A DNA stretch of 64,000 nt from Epiperipatus broadwayi (lineage: Eukaryota; Onychophora; Udeonychophora; Euonychophora; Peripatidae). The notes under the pieces were generated by a model, which searched no databases, was not told the DNA's origin, and worked only from the letters and a program-made list of their open reading frames with translations. The position numbers were made by a program, and so were the translations under genes. Below, piece by piece: positions 12,776-23,770 of this stretch (position 1 is the stretch's first letter; the number at the start of each line of letters is the position of its first letter). The stretch is taken from contig JAQFVV010012394.1 in the NCBI GenBank assembly GCA_028023455.1, positions 32,144,885 through 32,208,884 on the forward strand. The letters run 5' to 3'.

Positions 12776-13230
12776 TGTTGCCATAAGTTGTAATTCTAAG
12801 GCATTTAAAAAAATAATGTATATAAAAATTTTAATTTTACTACAAAATTTAATTTTATTACACAATTTAATATTATGTGGGGAGTAAAGGAGGATTTGAA
12901 GTCAGCAAAGAAAATTCCACTAACTAATTAAAATCAGCTGAAATTAAAAGAATATATAAATTAATTTCCAATTTGTATTTATTTTATGGTAAAACATGAC
13001 AAAAACATGGAATTACAGTAGAGATTTGAGAAAAATCAAAGATATTTGGAAATTAATTAAGAAAAATGCAATTAGTAAAATTTTTAAATTATGCTAGATT
13101 GAGATTGCAATCAATAAGATTTTTTTAGATCATAAAGAAAAGATTTTTCTCTAAACTTTAAAACTAATTAATCAATTTGGAAAACATCTGGATGCCTTTG
13201 TTTTTGAAGGATATATATATATATGTTTTT
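12776..13230. other. AT-rich DNA, no gene seen
   Basis: Nothing recognised apart from a short AT run near 13211. Confidence 0.45.
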
Positions 13231-13320
13231 CTGAAGGTTTGTGATGATGGTGTTCTAGCTGTATTTTTATATTGGACTATTTCCATCATCTAATATGTGT
13301 GTTGAATGTCTTTAGAAAAG
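13231..13320. repeat. RepE copy
   Basis: Shares CTGAAGGTTT(G/A)TGATGATGG and the reverse-complement block TTGGACT(A/T)TTTCCATCAT with the region at 26891-27060, followed by a common GTTGAATGT. A dispersed repeat of unknown class. Confidence 0.5.
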
Positions 13321-13353
13321 TTTTAATTTTTAGTTAAATATTCCAAATGCATT

Positions 13354-13503
13354 CAACTGTTAGTAATATCACAGCAAACAGGTTAGTATATGCACCAACT
13401 GTTAGTAATATCACAGCAAACAAATGTTAATAATATCACAGCAAACAGATTAGTATATGCACTAACTGTTAGTAATATCACAGCAAACAGGTTAGTATAC
13501 GCA
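13354..13503. repeat. minisatellite tail of the adjoining SINE
   Basis: The block GTTAGTAATATCACAGCAAA occurs four times (about 13358, 13400, 13424 with changes, and 13467), alternating with GGTTAGTATATGCAC. It adjoins the SINE hairpin and reads as an amplified SINE 3' tail. Confidence 0.8.
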
Positions 13504-13649
13504 CAACGTTTCGAGAGGTATTTTTCTCCCCTCTTCTTCAGGTGTTGCTGGCCTGACCAGTGACAGTACTAGCATGGGATTCGAACCTGGGTCCTTAAAT
13601 TCTTGATTATTGAAATTTAAGGTAACGCTCTAACCAACTGAGCCATCCT
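13504..13649 (-). mobile_element. tRNA-derived SINE
   Basis: On the minus strand the head has a near-consensus A box TGGCTCAGTTGGTTA (13631-13645), then an anticodon-arm-like region, and a perfect B box GGTTCGAATCC (13577-13587). Downstream comes a body ending in a hairpin with GAAGAGGGGAG and CCTCTCGAAACGTTG (13504-13542). CGAAACGTT-type hairpins are common near the 3' ends of SINEs and partner LINEs. The extended distance between the boxes and the body beyond the tRNA exclude a plain tRNA gene. The 3' end runs into the minisatellite at 13354-13503. Confidence 0.85.
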
Positions 13650-13655
13650 ATATAT

Positions 13656-14790
13656 ATATAGGGGCAGGGAAGAAAGAGTTTTAGTTCCTGTAAATTTCTT
13701 GTAGTTTTCTAAGCTGTTAGATTATTTCACCCTATGACCAGTGAATAGAGTTGATCAGTTTTTTGACCATCTCTGAGAAGTGTGAGCATATGGAGCCTGA
13801 TGGCACATAAAATGTGATGCTACTAAAGTGTCTACCTACAGTTGATGATCAATGTTGCTGACATACTATGCCAATGCCATCAATAGGAAGCCTCTAGTAT
13901 ATAATGCTACTGAGTAACCAACAGGCCAATAGAAAAGAACACTATCCCATAGGACCAATGAACTATACCAAGAAGTTTAGCATAGTGTTTGACTATCTAC
14001 AAAAATCTTTTGAAGGTCTGTTAAATAGTGATTATTTTAACTTTATAAATTTAAATTTCCAGTAAACAATTAAAGCTCCTTTAATATTCTCTGTTCTTGC
14101 TTAAATAATTATATATTAATCATTCTGTAAAATATATTTCTTACTGTATTTAGATATTTTATTTCATTATTTAAAATATTTTTTATTGTATTTCGACCTA
14201 CCACTTAATTAATTTGATATTAAGGAAGATCGACTATTGTAATATACTGGGTCTTTTTTTAATCTACTAGACTTATTGTTTAAGAATCAGATGGAAGTAA
14301 ATTTAGTGAAATATTTCAATGACTAAAATGTTTATGTCTTCTAAAAGAAATCTAGTAATTTGGTCATTTAAATCTCTCCTCTCACTGATTCTAATTTGTT
14401 TTTTTATTAAACTTGTCTATTTAAATTTGTGATTTCCAATACGTAATCTGAGACATTACCACAATTATGAATGGTTCATAAACATTTTTTTAAAAAAAAA
14501 TAAAACTGAGTTTAACAAAATAAAAGTTAAAACTTTATTTTCTTTTAGAAGGAACAAGTATGTATGTATACAGTGTACACTATGTACATGTGATTTATAA
14601 ACAAACTTTCAATTTTAAAATAAAATGTAATGTTCAAAGTTAAAAGCTAAAACTTTGTTTACTGTTTTAAAAAGGGACAAATATATATGTATACTGTACA
14701 ATATGATAGTTTATTCTCTAAAACTTTTAATTCAATTTAATATATTATCATTGTAGGCTATTGTATAAATATTTCCTTCTATATGCAAGA
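13656..14790. other. unassigned DNA; less AT-rich at 13690-14040
   Basis: The 13690-14040 part has more even base composition (CACTATCCCATAGGACC, GAAGCCTCTAG) and fragments of open reading on the plus strand, but I recognise no protein family. It may be an old element. The rest is AT-rich. Confidence 0.4.
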
Positions 14791-15470
14791 CCTATTTGTG
14801 GATCTCCAACTAAGCAGGGAATAATTTTATCTGCATAATTTTTTTAAATATATATAATAATGGCATATGCCTTGATTTAGCCTCAGATAATAGACATTCA
14901 CATATTGTAATCTTATGACATGACCATTCACTTTTATTTTTATATATATATTTTAATTTAAGGCCAATATGTATTATTTTATATAAATTTAGCATTCCTG
15001 GGTTATCTAATTTCATGAGTATTTTGGTGTGTTTCTTCAGCAGGTATATATCTTTGCTTTGGAAAATTTAATAGCTGGGTCTATTTTGAATATGATCCAC
15101 ACAAACATGGAATATTCCTTTTTATTTCAGACCCAGTGGACCTTTGTTTTGTATCACCAACTGGGCAGTGGATCATTCCTGCCTGTTGATGAGATTTATT
15201 AATGAATATGGGACAATATGCTCATTCCCTCATACCATGATCCATTTATTTCATAGAGACTTGGAAATGGCCATGTGGAGTGAGCATATTCCAGTCTCTT
15301 TCATCATTGGAGTGTTTATTACTGTAACAACCCAGTACTGCCTTCTTTCTTTGGGTTATAGTTAAGCCAGATATTTCAGCATTCCTGGGTCATGATCATG
15401 AGAGCCATGCGATCATCTATTTCAATCATATTTCTTAGAGTTAATTCCCGTTTTTCTTGTGTATGCTTAA
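14791..15470. other. unassigned repeat-like block with internal copies
   Basis: AGCATTCCTGGGTTATC near 14991 recurs as AGCATTCCTGGGTCATG near 15381. Within it, GGGACAATATGCTCATTCC (about 15209) is inverted at GGAGTGAGCATATTCC (about 15276). A 73-codon frame at 15144-15365 (+) spans part of this and is not recognisable. The pattern suggests a decayed element with inverted arms rather than a gene. Confidence 0.4.
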
Positions 15471-15539
15471 TTTAGTATCAAATGCCTGCTTAAGGAATAT
15501 CTACTCTAGAGATCATCAAATCTACCAGTCAAAATATAT

Positions 15540-15596
15540 ATGTGTGTATTGAAATTTCTTGTATATATGCAATCACAAATTAAATCTCATGTAGTC

Positions 15597-15640
<44 letters not shown>

Positions 15641-15705
15641 TATATATATATATATATATATATGTTATACTTTGAAATTCTTGACACATATGTAATCACT
15701 AATTA
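15540..15705. repeat. (TA)n microsatellite between two related flanks
   Basis: (TA)n at about 15600-15664 with one GTA interruption. The flanks TTGAAATTTCTTGTATATATGC (15549) and TTTGAAATTCTTGACACATATG (15671) are diverged direct repeats about 122 bp apart. Confidence 0.75.
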
Positions 15706-16324
15706 ATGGAATTTTTACTACCTCTAATGAGTCTAGCAACCAAATTAAGTGATATTAATTTCTTTTCTTTATTTCTTTGTTTGTAATGTATTATTAATAA
15801 AGTGATTGTATCTTATATATACATTGAATTTGGGTCTTCTTGGCCACCAGGGAAATCATATAATTGTAAGTTAGTTTTAAGAGTCTCTAATTCTCCCTGA
15901 TCACTGGGCCTCATTAAAATGAAGTATTGTGTGTCATTGGAATGAGTTGTGGCGCTTTAAATCACTCTAGTAGTGATTTTGCTGTTGTCGGCTCATCTCG
16001 ACCGTTACAGTATAAATTTCAAAAAATAAAAATAAAATCAATTGAAAATTTTTCCCAATAGATTAAAGTTTTTATAACTGCTTTCAACGCAATATTTTTT
16101 TGAAGTTTCATAATTAAGTGGAGTTTAACAATTTTTTTTATTGATACTTTTTAAAACACTATTTGTCTGTTTGATTTTTTTTTAAAAAATAATTGTTAAT
16201 TAATATTAACTATAAACAATGACAATTATTATACTGTTGCAATCAATATATCTATAATTAGTTGTATAATATTTTAGATTTACAATATTTGCTCCACCAT
16301 ACTTTATTAAATCGGTACATGTAA
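15706..16324. other. AT-rich DNA with a short palindrome
   Basis: AAATCACT and AGTGATTT around a 5-base loop at 15959-15979 lie in a less AT-rich patch (15850-16020: GTTGTCGGCTCATCTCGACC). No gene recognised. Confidence 0.4.
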
Positions 16325-16640
16325 ATAAAGATATCTAACAAAAATAAATGCTTTCCCTATGAATAAAGATTACTAAAAAAAACACCCTCCTCCCCAAATA
16401 CATTTTCTGCTGAAACAGAACTCTTCAGAAAGTTGGTTGGTTCAGATAGCAAATTCTTACACAAGTTTTCATCATTTATTTACCATTTATTAATATCCAC
16501 TTAGGATACTTCGACTTACAAGCATCAAATGAACTAGACTCACAACTTTGGCATCAACCACTTCAGATACAAATATTTATGGTAACTACTACTAATTTAT
16601 TAGGCTAGAGTTTATTATATCATTCCTATACCTCAGGGCT
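16325..16640 (-). repeat. RepB copy (diverged)
   Basis: Contains CTGCTGAAACAGAACTC (equivalent to the tgctgaaccagcactc block), then CTTACAAGCATCAAATGAAC, CACAACTTTGGCATCAACC and a TTATTAGGCTAGAG end, in the order seen at 39310-39620. Diverged, with internal changes. Confidence 0.6.
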
Positions 16641-16799
16641 AAAGTTTAAATCCAATTAAAGATTTGTATATCTGTTTTTTTTTTAATAAATGAAAACACA
16701 TGGAATATTTAATTCAATTTCATTTCTCTTTTTTCATGTGTAATATCTTTTTTAGATATACTAAAAATGTACTAATACATTGCACAGGCTTAAACCTGC

Positions 16800-16970
16800 A
16801 CTTATATAAGTAATATAGGTGGGATTCAAACTCAGACTTTTACACGACCCACTACTCTCAGTGCCATCTCATATTGCTGATCCACCTGATCACACACATG
16901 TTGAACAGACAATTAATCACCGATATACGTATTTCATGCTAAACCATGTGTGTGGGTCGTGTAAAAATGT
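16800..16970 (-). repeat. tRNA-like SINE head inside an inverted repeat
   Basis: The minus strand shows an A-box-like TGGCACTGAGAG (16856-16867) and a B-box-like GAGTTTGAATCCC (16821-16833). TTTTACACGACCCA at 16838-16851 is repeated exactly inverted at 16953-16966, and between them lies a RepB-like ATTTCATGCTAAACCA. Probably a SINE head that ended up in a fold-back. Confidence 0.5.
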
Positions 16971-17245
16971 ACTAGTTATAGGATTAATTATTCATTAGAT
17001 TAAATAGTATTCAAGACAATCAAATTACTACTTTAATCACCAGATAGTTTTTTTTCTTTTTTCTAATAAAAGGCAAAAAAAAAATTCTATAGCAGATATT
17101 ATGGATATTGTTTATTTGTGCTCTAATATCAAGTTTTCTTTTTTTTTTTCAATGTTGCATATGCTTGATATAGTGGAATGAATTTAAAATATCATCTACA
17201 CAGTTTTCTTTTCAAAAATAGTTCGTAACTTTTAATATATAAAAA

Positions 17246-17628
17246 TAAATACATCAAACTTCTTTTTAAAACTTGATTTTTATATAACTATTGTAAAAGT
17301 ATAACTACATACCAACGTTTTGACTATTTTATAATACAGTTTTTTTCAAGAAAAATTGAAAAATAAAAATACAAATATATAATAATAAATACAAATATCA
17401 CATATTTTAAACAAATTTATATTTATTATTATATATTTGTATTAACATTTTTGGACTTTTTTGGAATATGTGATATTTATATTTATTATTATATATTTGT
17501 ATTTTTATTTTTCGGTTTTCCTTGAAAAAAACTATATTATAAAACAGTCAAAACGTTGGTGTGTAGTTATATTTTATAATAGTTATATAAAAATCAAATT
17601 TTAAAAAGAAGTTTGGTATATTTATTTA
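17246..17628. repeat. 380-bp palindrome of SINE/LINE-like 3' ends
   Basis: Left arm 17246-17414 and right arm 17461-17628 are reverse complements with few differences (ACATCAAACTTC..GTTTGGTATAT; CATACCAACGTTTTGAC..GTCAAAACGTTGGTGTG). Each arm, read outward, has a CTTGAAAAAAAC..GTCAAAACGTTGG hairpin like the 3' hairpin of the SINE at 13504. The element therefore looks like two copies joined head to head, with a 46-bp spacer. Confidence 0.85.
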
Positions 17629-18137
17629 CATATATTTATTATATTGAAGGTTGCACTCAGGCATTATTAGTGTTATGACAATTTATTATTTATAAATTAC
17701 TTTGTCCAAATAAGAAAAATAAAATCCGAGAGGCATAATGATATGCTAATATAATGTTTTTCAGGTAATTAGATTGATATATTGATGTATAACAGTAAAT
17801 ACCTTTAATTTATTAGGTTAAGATTCAACATATCATTAATTTTTTGATATAAATTAATCCATTATCTGTAATGTTTCTTCTTCTGGTTAATCATAGTAAC
17901 TGAAAATTCTTTATCTTCCATTTTAAGTTTAAACAATACATAAAATAGTCCACACATCTTCTTATATGAACAATTTCTTTTTATATTCTTACACATATTA
18001 CATTATAATATCTCTCCTATGTTCTACCATTATTTATGGACATTTTCAAGGATAATTTCTCTAATATATATATAACATATAGTATACAATATAAGATATA
18101 ACAATAGAATACTGTGAACTGTTATAGTGTCAATGCA
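17629..18137. other. AT-rich DNA, no gene seen
   Basis: Nothing recognised. Confidence 0.45.
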
Positions 18138-18326
18138 CTGCCTGTGTTTAAAAATCCAAGTCTAAATCATGCATCTGAGATATAAGGAAATCCTTTCTTC
18201 TAATAGGATGCTTGTGTTTAAAATAGACTTGAAATCAATTATACTTAATAATTTGTAGCCCATTAGATGAGGATTTCTTTTTATCTAAGATACATTATTC
18301 AGATTTAGACATTTAAACACAAGTAG
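18138..18326. repeat. inverted repeat, arms about 65 bp
   Basis: Arm one (18140-18206: TGTGTTTAAAAATCC, AAGTCTAAATCATG, AAGGAAATCC) pairs with arm two (18262-18324: AGATGAGGATTTC, ATTTAGACATTTAAACACAA). A third partial copy of TGTGTTTAAAATAGACTTG sits in the centre at 18213. MITE-like; terminal motifs and target duplication are not clear. Confidence 0.7.
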
Positions 18327-18767
18327 CACTTGTATTTGTAGCAATTGGTTGTATTCCATTACTATATGGTTTTATCTATTATCATGCATTCTTTAACTTA
18401 TACTTATATAGTAATATAAGATGTAATATGTTTACAATAATTTATAATACATCAACATTATAAACATTTCTTCATATATTTTTATTATGTTAATGTTATT
18501 ATTATACATTATTAAAAATATTATATTTTATGTATTGTATAGGATATATTATAAATATGTATATTTATTAAAAAATAATCATTGAAAACGACCATAAAAA
18601 TAATTAAAATAAGGGAGATATGGCTGTAAAGATGTAATGTTTCATGCATAATAATATAAAAAGACATGTTTTATATAACAAACACAATTTGAAGGAAAAG
18701 AGTATGGAGCATTTTATGTATTGAAATTAATAAAATATTTTTGAAAGGAAAAAGAAAGGTTATTTAT
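18327..18767. other. AT-rich DNA, no gene seen
   Basis: Nothing recognised. Confidence 0.45.
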
Positions 18768-18900
18768 TAAATCGTTACATTTTGAATTACAAGTATCAAA
18801 TTTACTCCACCCACAACTTTGACACAACCATTATAGATAAATGCAGTAAGGTTATCACTAATCTAAATCCTTATTAATAAAGCATTAATTATTAAGTAGA
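18768..18900. repeat. RepB partial copy
   Basis: TTACATTTTGAATTACAAGT, ATCAAATTTACTCCACCC and CACAACTTTGACACAACC match the RepB section at 39460-39520. Confidence 0.6.
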
Positions 18901-18910
18901 TGTTAAGTTT

Positions 18911-18982
18911 TTTTTCTCATGTGTCATAGCATTAACCGGAAAGCGAACCCGCTATCCTGGGATAACTGCTTGTAAAGCAGCT
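18911..18982 (-). mobile_element. RepC, 5'-truncated tRNA-like SINE
   Basis: On the minus strand: anticodon-arm-like GCTGCTTTACAAGCAG, B-box-like GCGGGTTCGCTTTCC, then GCTATGACACATGAG and a run of eight A. It is flanked by a perfect 10-base direct repeat TGTTAAGTTT (18901-18910 and 18983-18992), which reads as a target-site duplication of retroposition. It lacks the A box, so it is truncated compared with the copy at 57266. Confidence 0.75.
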
Positions 18983-18995
18983 GTTAAGTTTAAAC

Positions 18996-20138
18996 CAAGA
19001 TTAACTATTTTAGTATAAGAATCTTTGTTTGATATAAGAAAATAGTATAATAAAACATTACAAGTATAAAGTCATCAAAGTCAGATGAATATTAAACATT
19101 GAATATATTTTATATTTATTTCTTATTAATTAAGAATTGTTAGGTAATAAAGTATATAAAATCATTATAAATTGATTTAAAAGTTTCATACTTTCTGCAT
19201 CCATAACTTTATCCTCGATCATTTCAGATCAACACATGAATAATTATTACTAATTGTTTACTAAACTAGAGATTATGTCTAGCTCAGATATAAATTCTAA
19301 ATTCATTTAAAAATTAATATGACTGCTTTTGAAAAAAATATAAACATATGGGATAACTAGTCAACTCTATTTTTTTGATTCTTCATTTATTCGTTTTAAT
19401 TGTAAATTTACTTAAACGCACATTGATTACGTAAGTAATATTTACTAAGGCTGTAACCTCAAGAATATGCGTGTAAAAATGCGATAGTAGGGACCGCTAC
19501 AGGTCTCATCCACAAGCTTACGCTTTGGAAATATGCAATGGAAATAAAGTTTTAAGTATATGTAAAAAAATAATTATATGACTATTCATCTACCCAAAAA
19601 AATATATATATTTAAATGTAGTTTAAGAACAGCACTATATAGTCATAGTCAAGGTAACTATATGTGTGTGTCGTTGAGAAATGCCATCGAAGCTGAAGTA
19701 AAACGAGCAGTTATATAATGATCGACTGAAAGAATTATTATTCGACTCATTTTTACTCATCATTTGTGTCATCTTGTTAAAAAGCTTAGATCAAAAAATG
19801 ATTTATTATAAAAATGTATTGTGCAATTAAAGTTATTTCCTTCATTAAACTGTCTGCTTTAATTTAAAAATGTAACCAAACTGACATTTATTAAATCATT
19901 CTGCTTAATAATCATTCAAAATTAATCACAAACTATATAATTTAATATAAACCATTTAAAAGTTTAAACGAATGCAAAAAACATTTTTAAAAGATAATGA
20001 AAGTGAAAAAGAAAAACGAATTATAAAATAGCCCTACCCCATACCCACACACTCACCGTCTCTATCATTTTCTGCTTTTTTTAAAAAATTAGGTTATCTG
20101 TGGAGTGGCGTTAGAAATTATGCTTTTTTAATAACCCT
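18996..20138. other. AT-rich DNA with a RepB fragment
   Basis: A diverged RepB piece (CATAACTTTATCCTCGATC, ACTAAACTAGAGATTATG) lies at about 19160-19330. The patch 19450-19540 is less AT-rich (TAGGGACCGCTACAGGTCTC) and may be part of a repeat, but I do not recognise it. No gene. Confidence 0.4.
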
Positions 20139-20139
20139 G

Positions 20140-20290
20140 AGAGGTTTTGTATATTTGGTAGAGCCTCAAACTTGGGATTGGAAAGTCCCAGTTTCGATTT
20201 TGGTCCACAGATATGGCACTCTGACATCTTATGGACTCTGGAATATTAAAGCTATATGCTTTCTTAGTGAACTCTAAGACTATATAGAAG
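20140..20290 (+). repeat. RepF, tRNA-like SINE copy
   Basis: GAGGTTTTGTATATTTGGTA carries an A-box-like TTGGTAGAGCC, followed by GGGATTGGAAAGTCCCAG, which could form an anticodon-arm-like hairpin, and a B-box-like GTTTCGATTTTGG. The downstream CTTATGGACTC and the whole order align with the copy at 33511. The tail beyond 20290 (to about 20440) may belong to it. Confidence 0.65.
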
Positions 20291-20585
20291 ACAAGAAATT
20301 GAATGACTCTACTATTTGGGAGTTCATAAAAACTTTAAGCACCAGAAATATCAGAACTACAACTCAACTGAGAACCTTATGCTCCCCAGCCTGCTACTCA
20401 ATCACTGCATTAAACTATTAAGCAATTTTAACTTATATGGATTTACTTTCGTTTTTTATTAATCTAATTTTTTTTATAACTTGGAATTATTTTTAACTAA
20501 ATTCTACAATGGGGAAAAGTAAAGGAATGGAGAAAGGGTTACCCATTTTATAGAACCAACGTGTTATTAGTATACATTTATATTA

Positions 20586-20760
20586 TAATTACAACATTTT
20601 GATTTACAAGTAACAAACTTATACCACCCACAGCATATGATAAAGGTATATATGAAGGATTGTGACCTGGGTCAACTGATGAGTGCTGGTTCAGTACAAA
20701 ATGCAACTTGGAATCATTAATCTTTTATGATATCTTTATTTACATGTTCTAAGGTATATA
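20586..20760 (+). repeat. RepB copy
   Basis: Contains TTTTGATTTACAAGTAACAA, GGATTGTGACCTGGGTCAAC and GATGAGTGCTGGTTCAGTAC, followed by a diverged CTTTATTTACATG. Confidence 0.75.
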
Positions 20761-21914
20761 GTGGAGTGGATGTTATTAAATACATGTATACTTTATTTTA
20801 TAATTATCATACTATCAATCTATCTCCATATTCAGTCAGTTACCCCAGTGGTACGCAACTTTTTCATTTGCAACTCTCATATCCCAGACTGATATTTAAT
20901 GCATTCCATTATATGTTGTTACCATCCTACTATAAGCATATAAGGATAGTAATAATAAAAGTTGTTATACCACATACAAATACATATCGTTATATTATAT
21001 TTCAATACATATGATTTGATATAAGATCTTTGAAAAAGAAATTTATTAACAAAAAATGTTGATTTGTAAGTCATTGCAATTTTTTAGCCTGTTCTAGAAA
21101 ACACTTGCATTCACGAATGTAGCATCAGATAGCAATGAGATACTAGTACAAAGAACAAAACTCTGAGAGTGGACAAAAGAATTGAAAGCAATATAAATGA
21201 AGTGCCATTATGATGCACTGTTTGTACAATGTGAATTGGAATATAAAGAAGGAAGTGTTTAAACCCAAAAGTGGTCAGACATGCAATCATGAGTTGAGCA
21301 GTTTTCACATGTTTTTAATTATGTTTAGGTTTTTGGTTTTTCAATTAAAAATTTATTATTCAACCTGAGAACTTCTCAATATTTTCATGCCTCCCAACAA
21401 TTTTTCTGCAATCCCTTGAGGAGTTGTGATCCAAAACTTACACACTGCTGAGCTAAAGTATCATATTTGGTAAAAAAAGACAACTTCATCACTGAAATAT
21501 AATAAATTAACATTTCCATGACTAGGTAATGTATTAAATTGAACTGACTTTATTAATTTTATGTTCACATATATGGCATGCAGTTTGAATAATTTTGGTC
21601 AAAATAAAACTATTTTTTTATAAAATTATTATTAAAATTAATTTTAATTATAATTACAAAAAAATTGCAAAAATTATATAAATTTATGGTTAATAAAAAA
21701 ATAAAAATTACTTTTTATATTAACTAAAATAATGTAACTCCCCCCCCCCCCATGATATATGTTTAAACCTTTCTAAAACACATATTCTGTAGTTATTAAA
21801 TAGAAATTATCTTTCAAATTATTGAAAATCATCTGAAAATTAAAAAAATACTTTTATAATTATTTCTGCTTGACAAATAAACAGTGAATAAGACCCTTTC
21901 TTGTGCAATTTGAG
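20761..21914. other. AT-rich DNA; poly-C tract
   Basis: A run of about a dozen C at about 21737 stands out in this composition. Open frames at 20727-21014 (+) and 21111-21308 (-) have no recognisable similarity. Confidence 0.4.
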
Positions 21915-22240
21915 TTTATGTGATGTGATGTGATGTGATGTATTATGGCTTCTCCTTAAACGAAGTCAAGAATATCTCAGCAATTATGCCCAGATAAACC
22001 TGTTAGCCACTTTCTTTTACATTCCCCACTCTAAATTTACCCATAATCTGCTCTATCCCATTTCCACAACATAATTTTTGTCAACTCTATAACCTTTATA
22101 TCTAAATTTCCCTTTTCCCAAACCCTGCATAAAAACCAATAATTCACTTTCTGCATAATCACTATTTTCATATTTATTTTTCCACAACTTCATTATATGT
22201 ACCCTTTCTGTTTTCAAACATTTAATGTTTGTTTCTGCCA
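21915..22240 (-). mobile_element. LINE-c, 5'-truncated 3' end
   Basis: The minus strand matches the end of the LINE-c copy at 50326-51440: KCLKTERVHIMKLWKNKYE, then a VFMQGLGKGKFRYKGYRVD stretch, and the shared 3' untranslated GGCTAACAGGTTTATCTGGG. It ends in a pentamer tail of four or five ACATC units at 21918-21940. The 5' end is truncated at about 22215-22240. Confidence 0.8.
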
Positions 22241-22696
22241 TCTGCTGATAGAAATAAAAACTAAAATACACAATCTATAATGAACGTTTGAAATTATTTA
22301 CTAAATAATTGGAATATAACTATTAGTGTAAACTGTTCTAATGTTGTTTTATTCAAAGGGACAATCTTAGATAATAAAAAATTTTCCAAAAAAGATTTAA
22401 TGGTAATACAAATTATGATTAATTAAAAAATTCCTGTTCCTAAGCCTTTTTTAAATTGTGATTTTTTTGAATTTCAACAACAAATCTTTTATTCTGCTTA
22501 CTATAAATGCAAATTTGGTGAAAATGTATATAAATTTTAATTCTACTATCTACATCATGTATATGTATATTAAAATCCTTTTTGGAAGCTAGCTACATCT
22601 ATTTTGTTAGTAACAATACAAGATTTCAAAATACAAAATATGCTAATATTTATACCATTGCATATAGGAGTAATTAAGACAATAAATCTAAATAAT
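22241..22696. other. AT-rich DNA, no gene seen
   Basis: Nothing recognised. Confidence 0.45.
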
Positions 22697-22955
22697 ATAT
22701 TTTATTAATACTTTTTATTAATCATTCATTAGACTAAATATTATCCACTTAATGGATAATATTTCTGTAGTGTAACTTTCACCACACCATGCTCACACAA
22801 AGTACGGACTGGTTTCTATCCATTTTTTATACTTTGTGGAGGCGTATACCGCTCGTAATATGGTGTCAGAAGGATGTAGTAAAAATAACTCTACAGAAAT
22901 ATTATTAATTAAGTGGATGTCTAGTCTAATAAAAGACTAATAAAAATTATTAACA
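22697..22955. repeat. RepB fold-back copy
   Basis: The left arm (TCATTCATTAGACTAAATAT, TCCACTTAATGGATAATATT, TCTGTAGTGTAACTTTCACC) is inverted on the right (CTACAGAAATATTATTAATT, AAGTGGATGTCTAGTC, GACTAATAAAAATTATTAA). The inner part GGACTGGTTTCTATCC is present once. The element is a hairpin of the same design as 55570-55957. Confidence 0.75.
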
Positions 22956-23437
22956 TACTTTTATCAAGTGTTTGGGGCAAACTTGTGAAAGCATTAAGTT
23001 TGACATATCAATTAAACTGAAATTATTGGCTACATTTATATATATACGTAATGATATTCTTATATATATATATTATCATTTATTCATATATGGTACAAAT
23101 ATATTGGCATTTGATAAAAACTAAAAGAAAAAGTAAATTTAGCAATCTTAGTAAAAGATGCAATTAAAATTTTTTTTTAGTTTGTATAATTGTTTTTTTA
23201 AAATGTACAATGAAAGTTACATTTTTCATTCATCTTTTTTTATGTGATTAAAAATAAAAGTTAAAATTGAAAAGAATAAAAGACACACCGATTACTAATT
23301 CAGATAAACTAAAGAAGAGAAAGAATTCCACACACAGATTTCAATTAGTAAAATATTTCTAACTCTGATTAAAGATAGTGGAATTATGTTAAAAAAAAAG
23401 TTTGTAACTTAAATTTAAAAAAGAATGTCCAAGATTA
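22956..23437. other. AT-rich DNA, no gene seen
   Basis: The first about 80 bp (GGGGCAAACTTGTGAAAGC) continue the RepB consensus; the rest is unassigned. Confidence 0.4.
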
Positions 23438-23770
23438 TTATCTTGTATGTTGATAAAAGGACAAAAGAAAATATGTGCAGAAGTCTGAAAACTGGACCTC
23501 TAGTATAAAAGGAAGAATACCCATGTGATCAAGGTCTTGTCTGTTATTCTTTTGGCTGGTCCTGGATCTTGAAATCCAGGACCACTCTATGCTGAAATAA
23601 TTCTTCATGCTGGAGTGGACTGAAGCTTTTGACATTGTTCATCATGAAGACAGTCAACCTCAGAAAAGCTTTCACGACTAGTCTTTAGAACCAGGATCAA
23701 AAACAAGTTAAAACTAATGGCCATGAGCTCCTTCTACCTCATGAAAAACTATGCATGGTAATCAACATTC
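23438..23770. other. unassigned patch with a perfect hairpin
   Basis: GGTCCTGGAT (23558-23567) and ATCCAGGACC (23574-23583) form a 10-bp perfect stem with a 6-base loop in a less AT-rich block. A 65-codon minus-strand frame overlaps it and is not recognisable. Possibly part of an old element. Confidence 0.45.

Noticed and set aside
13577-13645. Possible functional tRNA gene
   Set aside because: Good A and B boxes, but the arms do not pair as a cloverleaf, the box spacing is large, and a SINE body with hairpin follows.
15144-15365. 73-codon frame as a host exon
   Set aside because: No splice-site pair or family match, and the block contains internal inverted and direct repeats.
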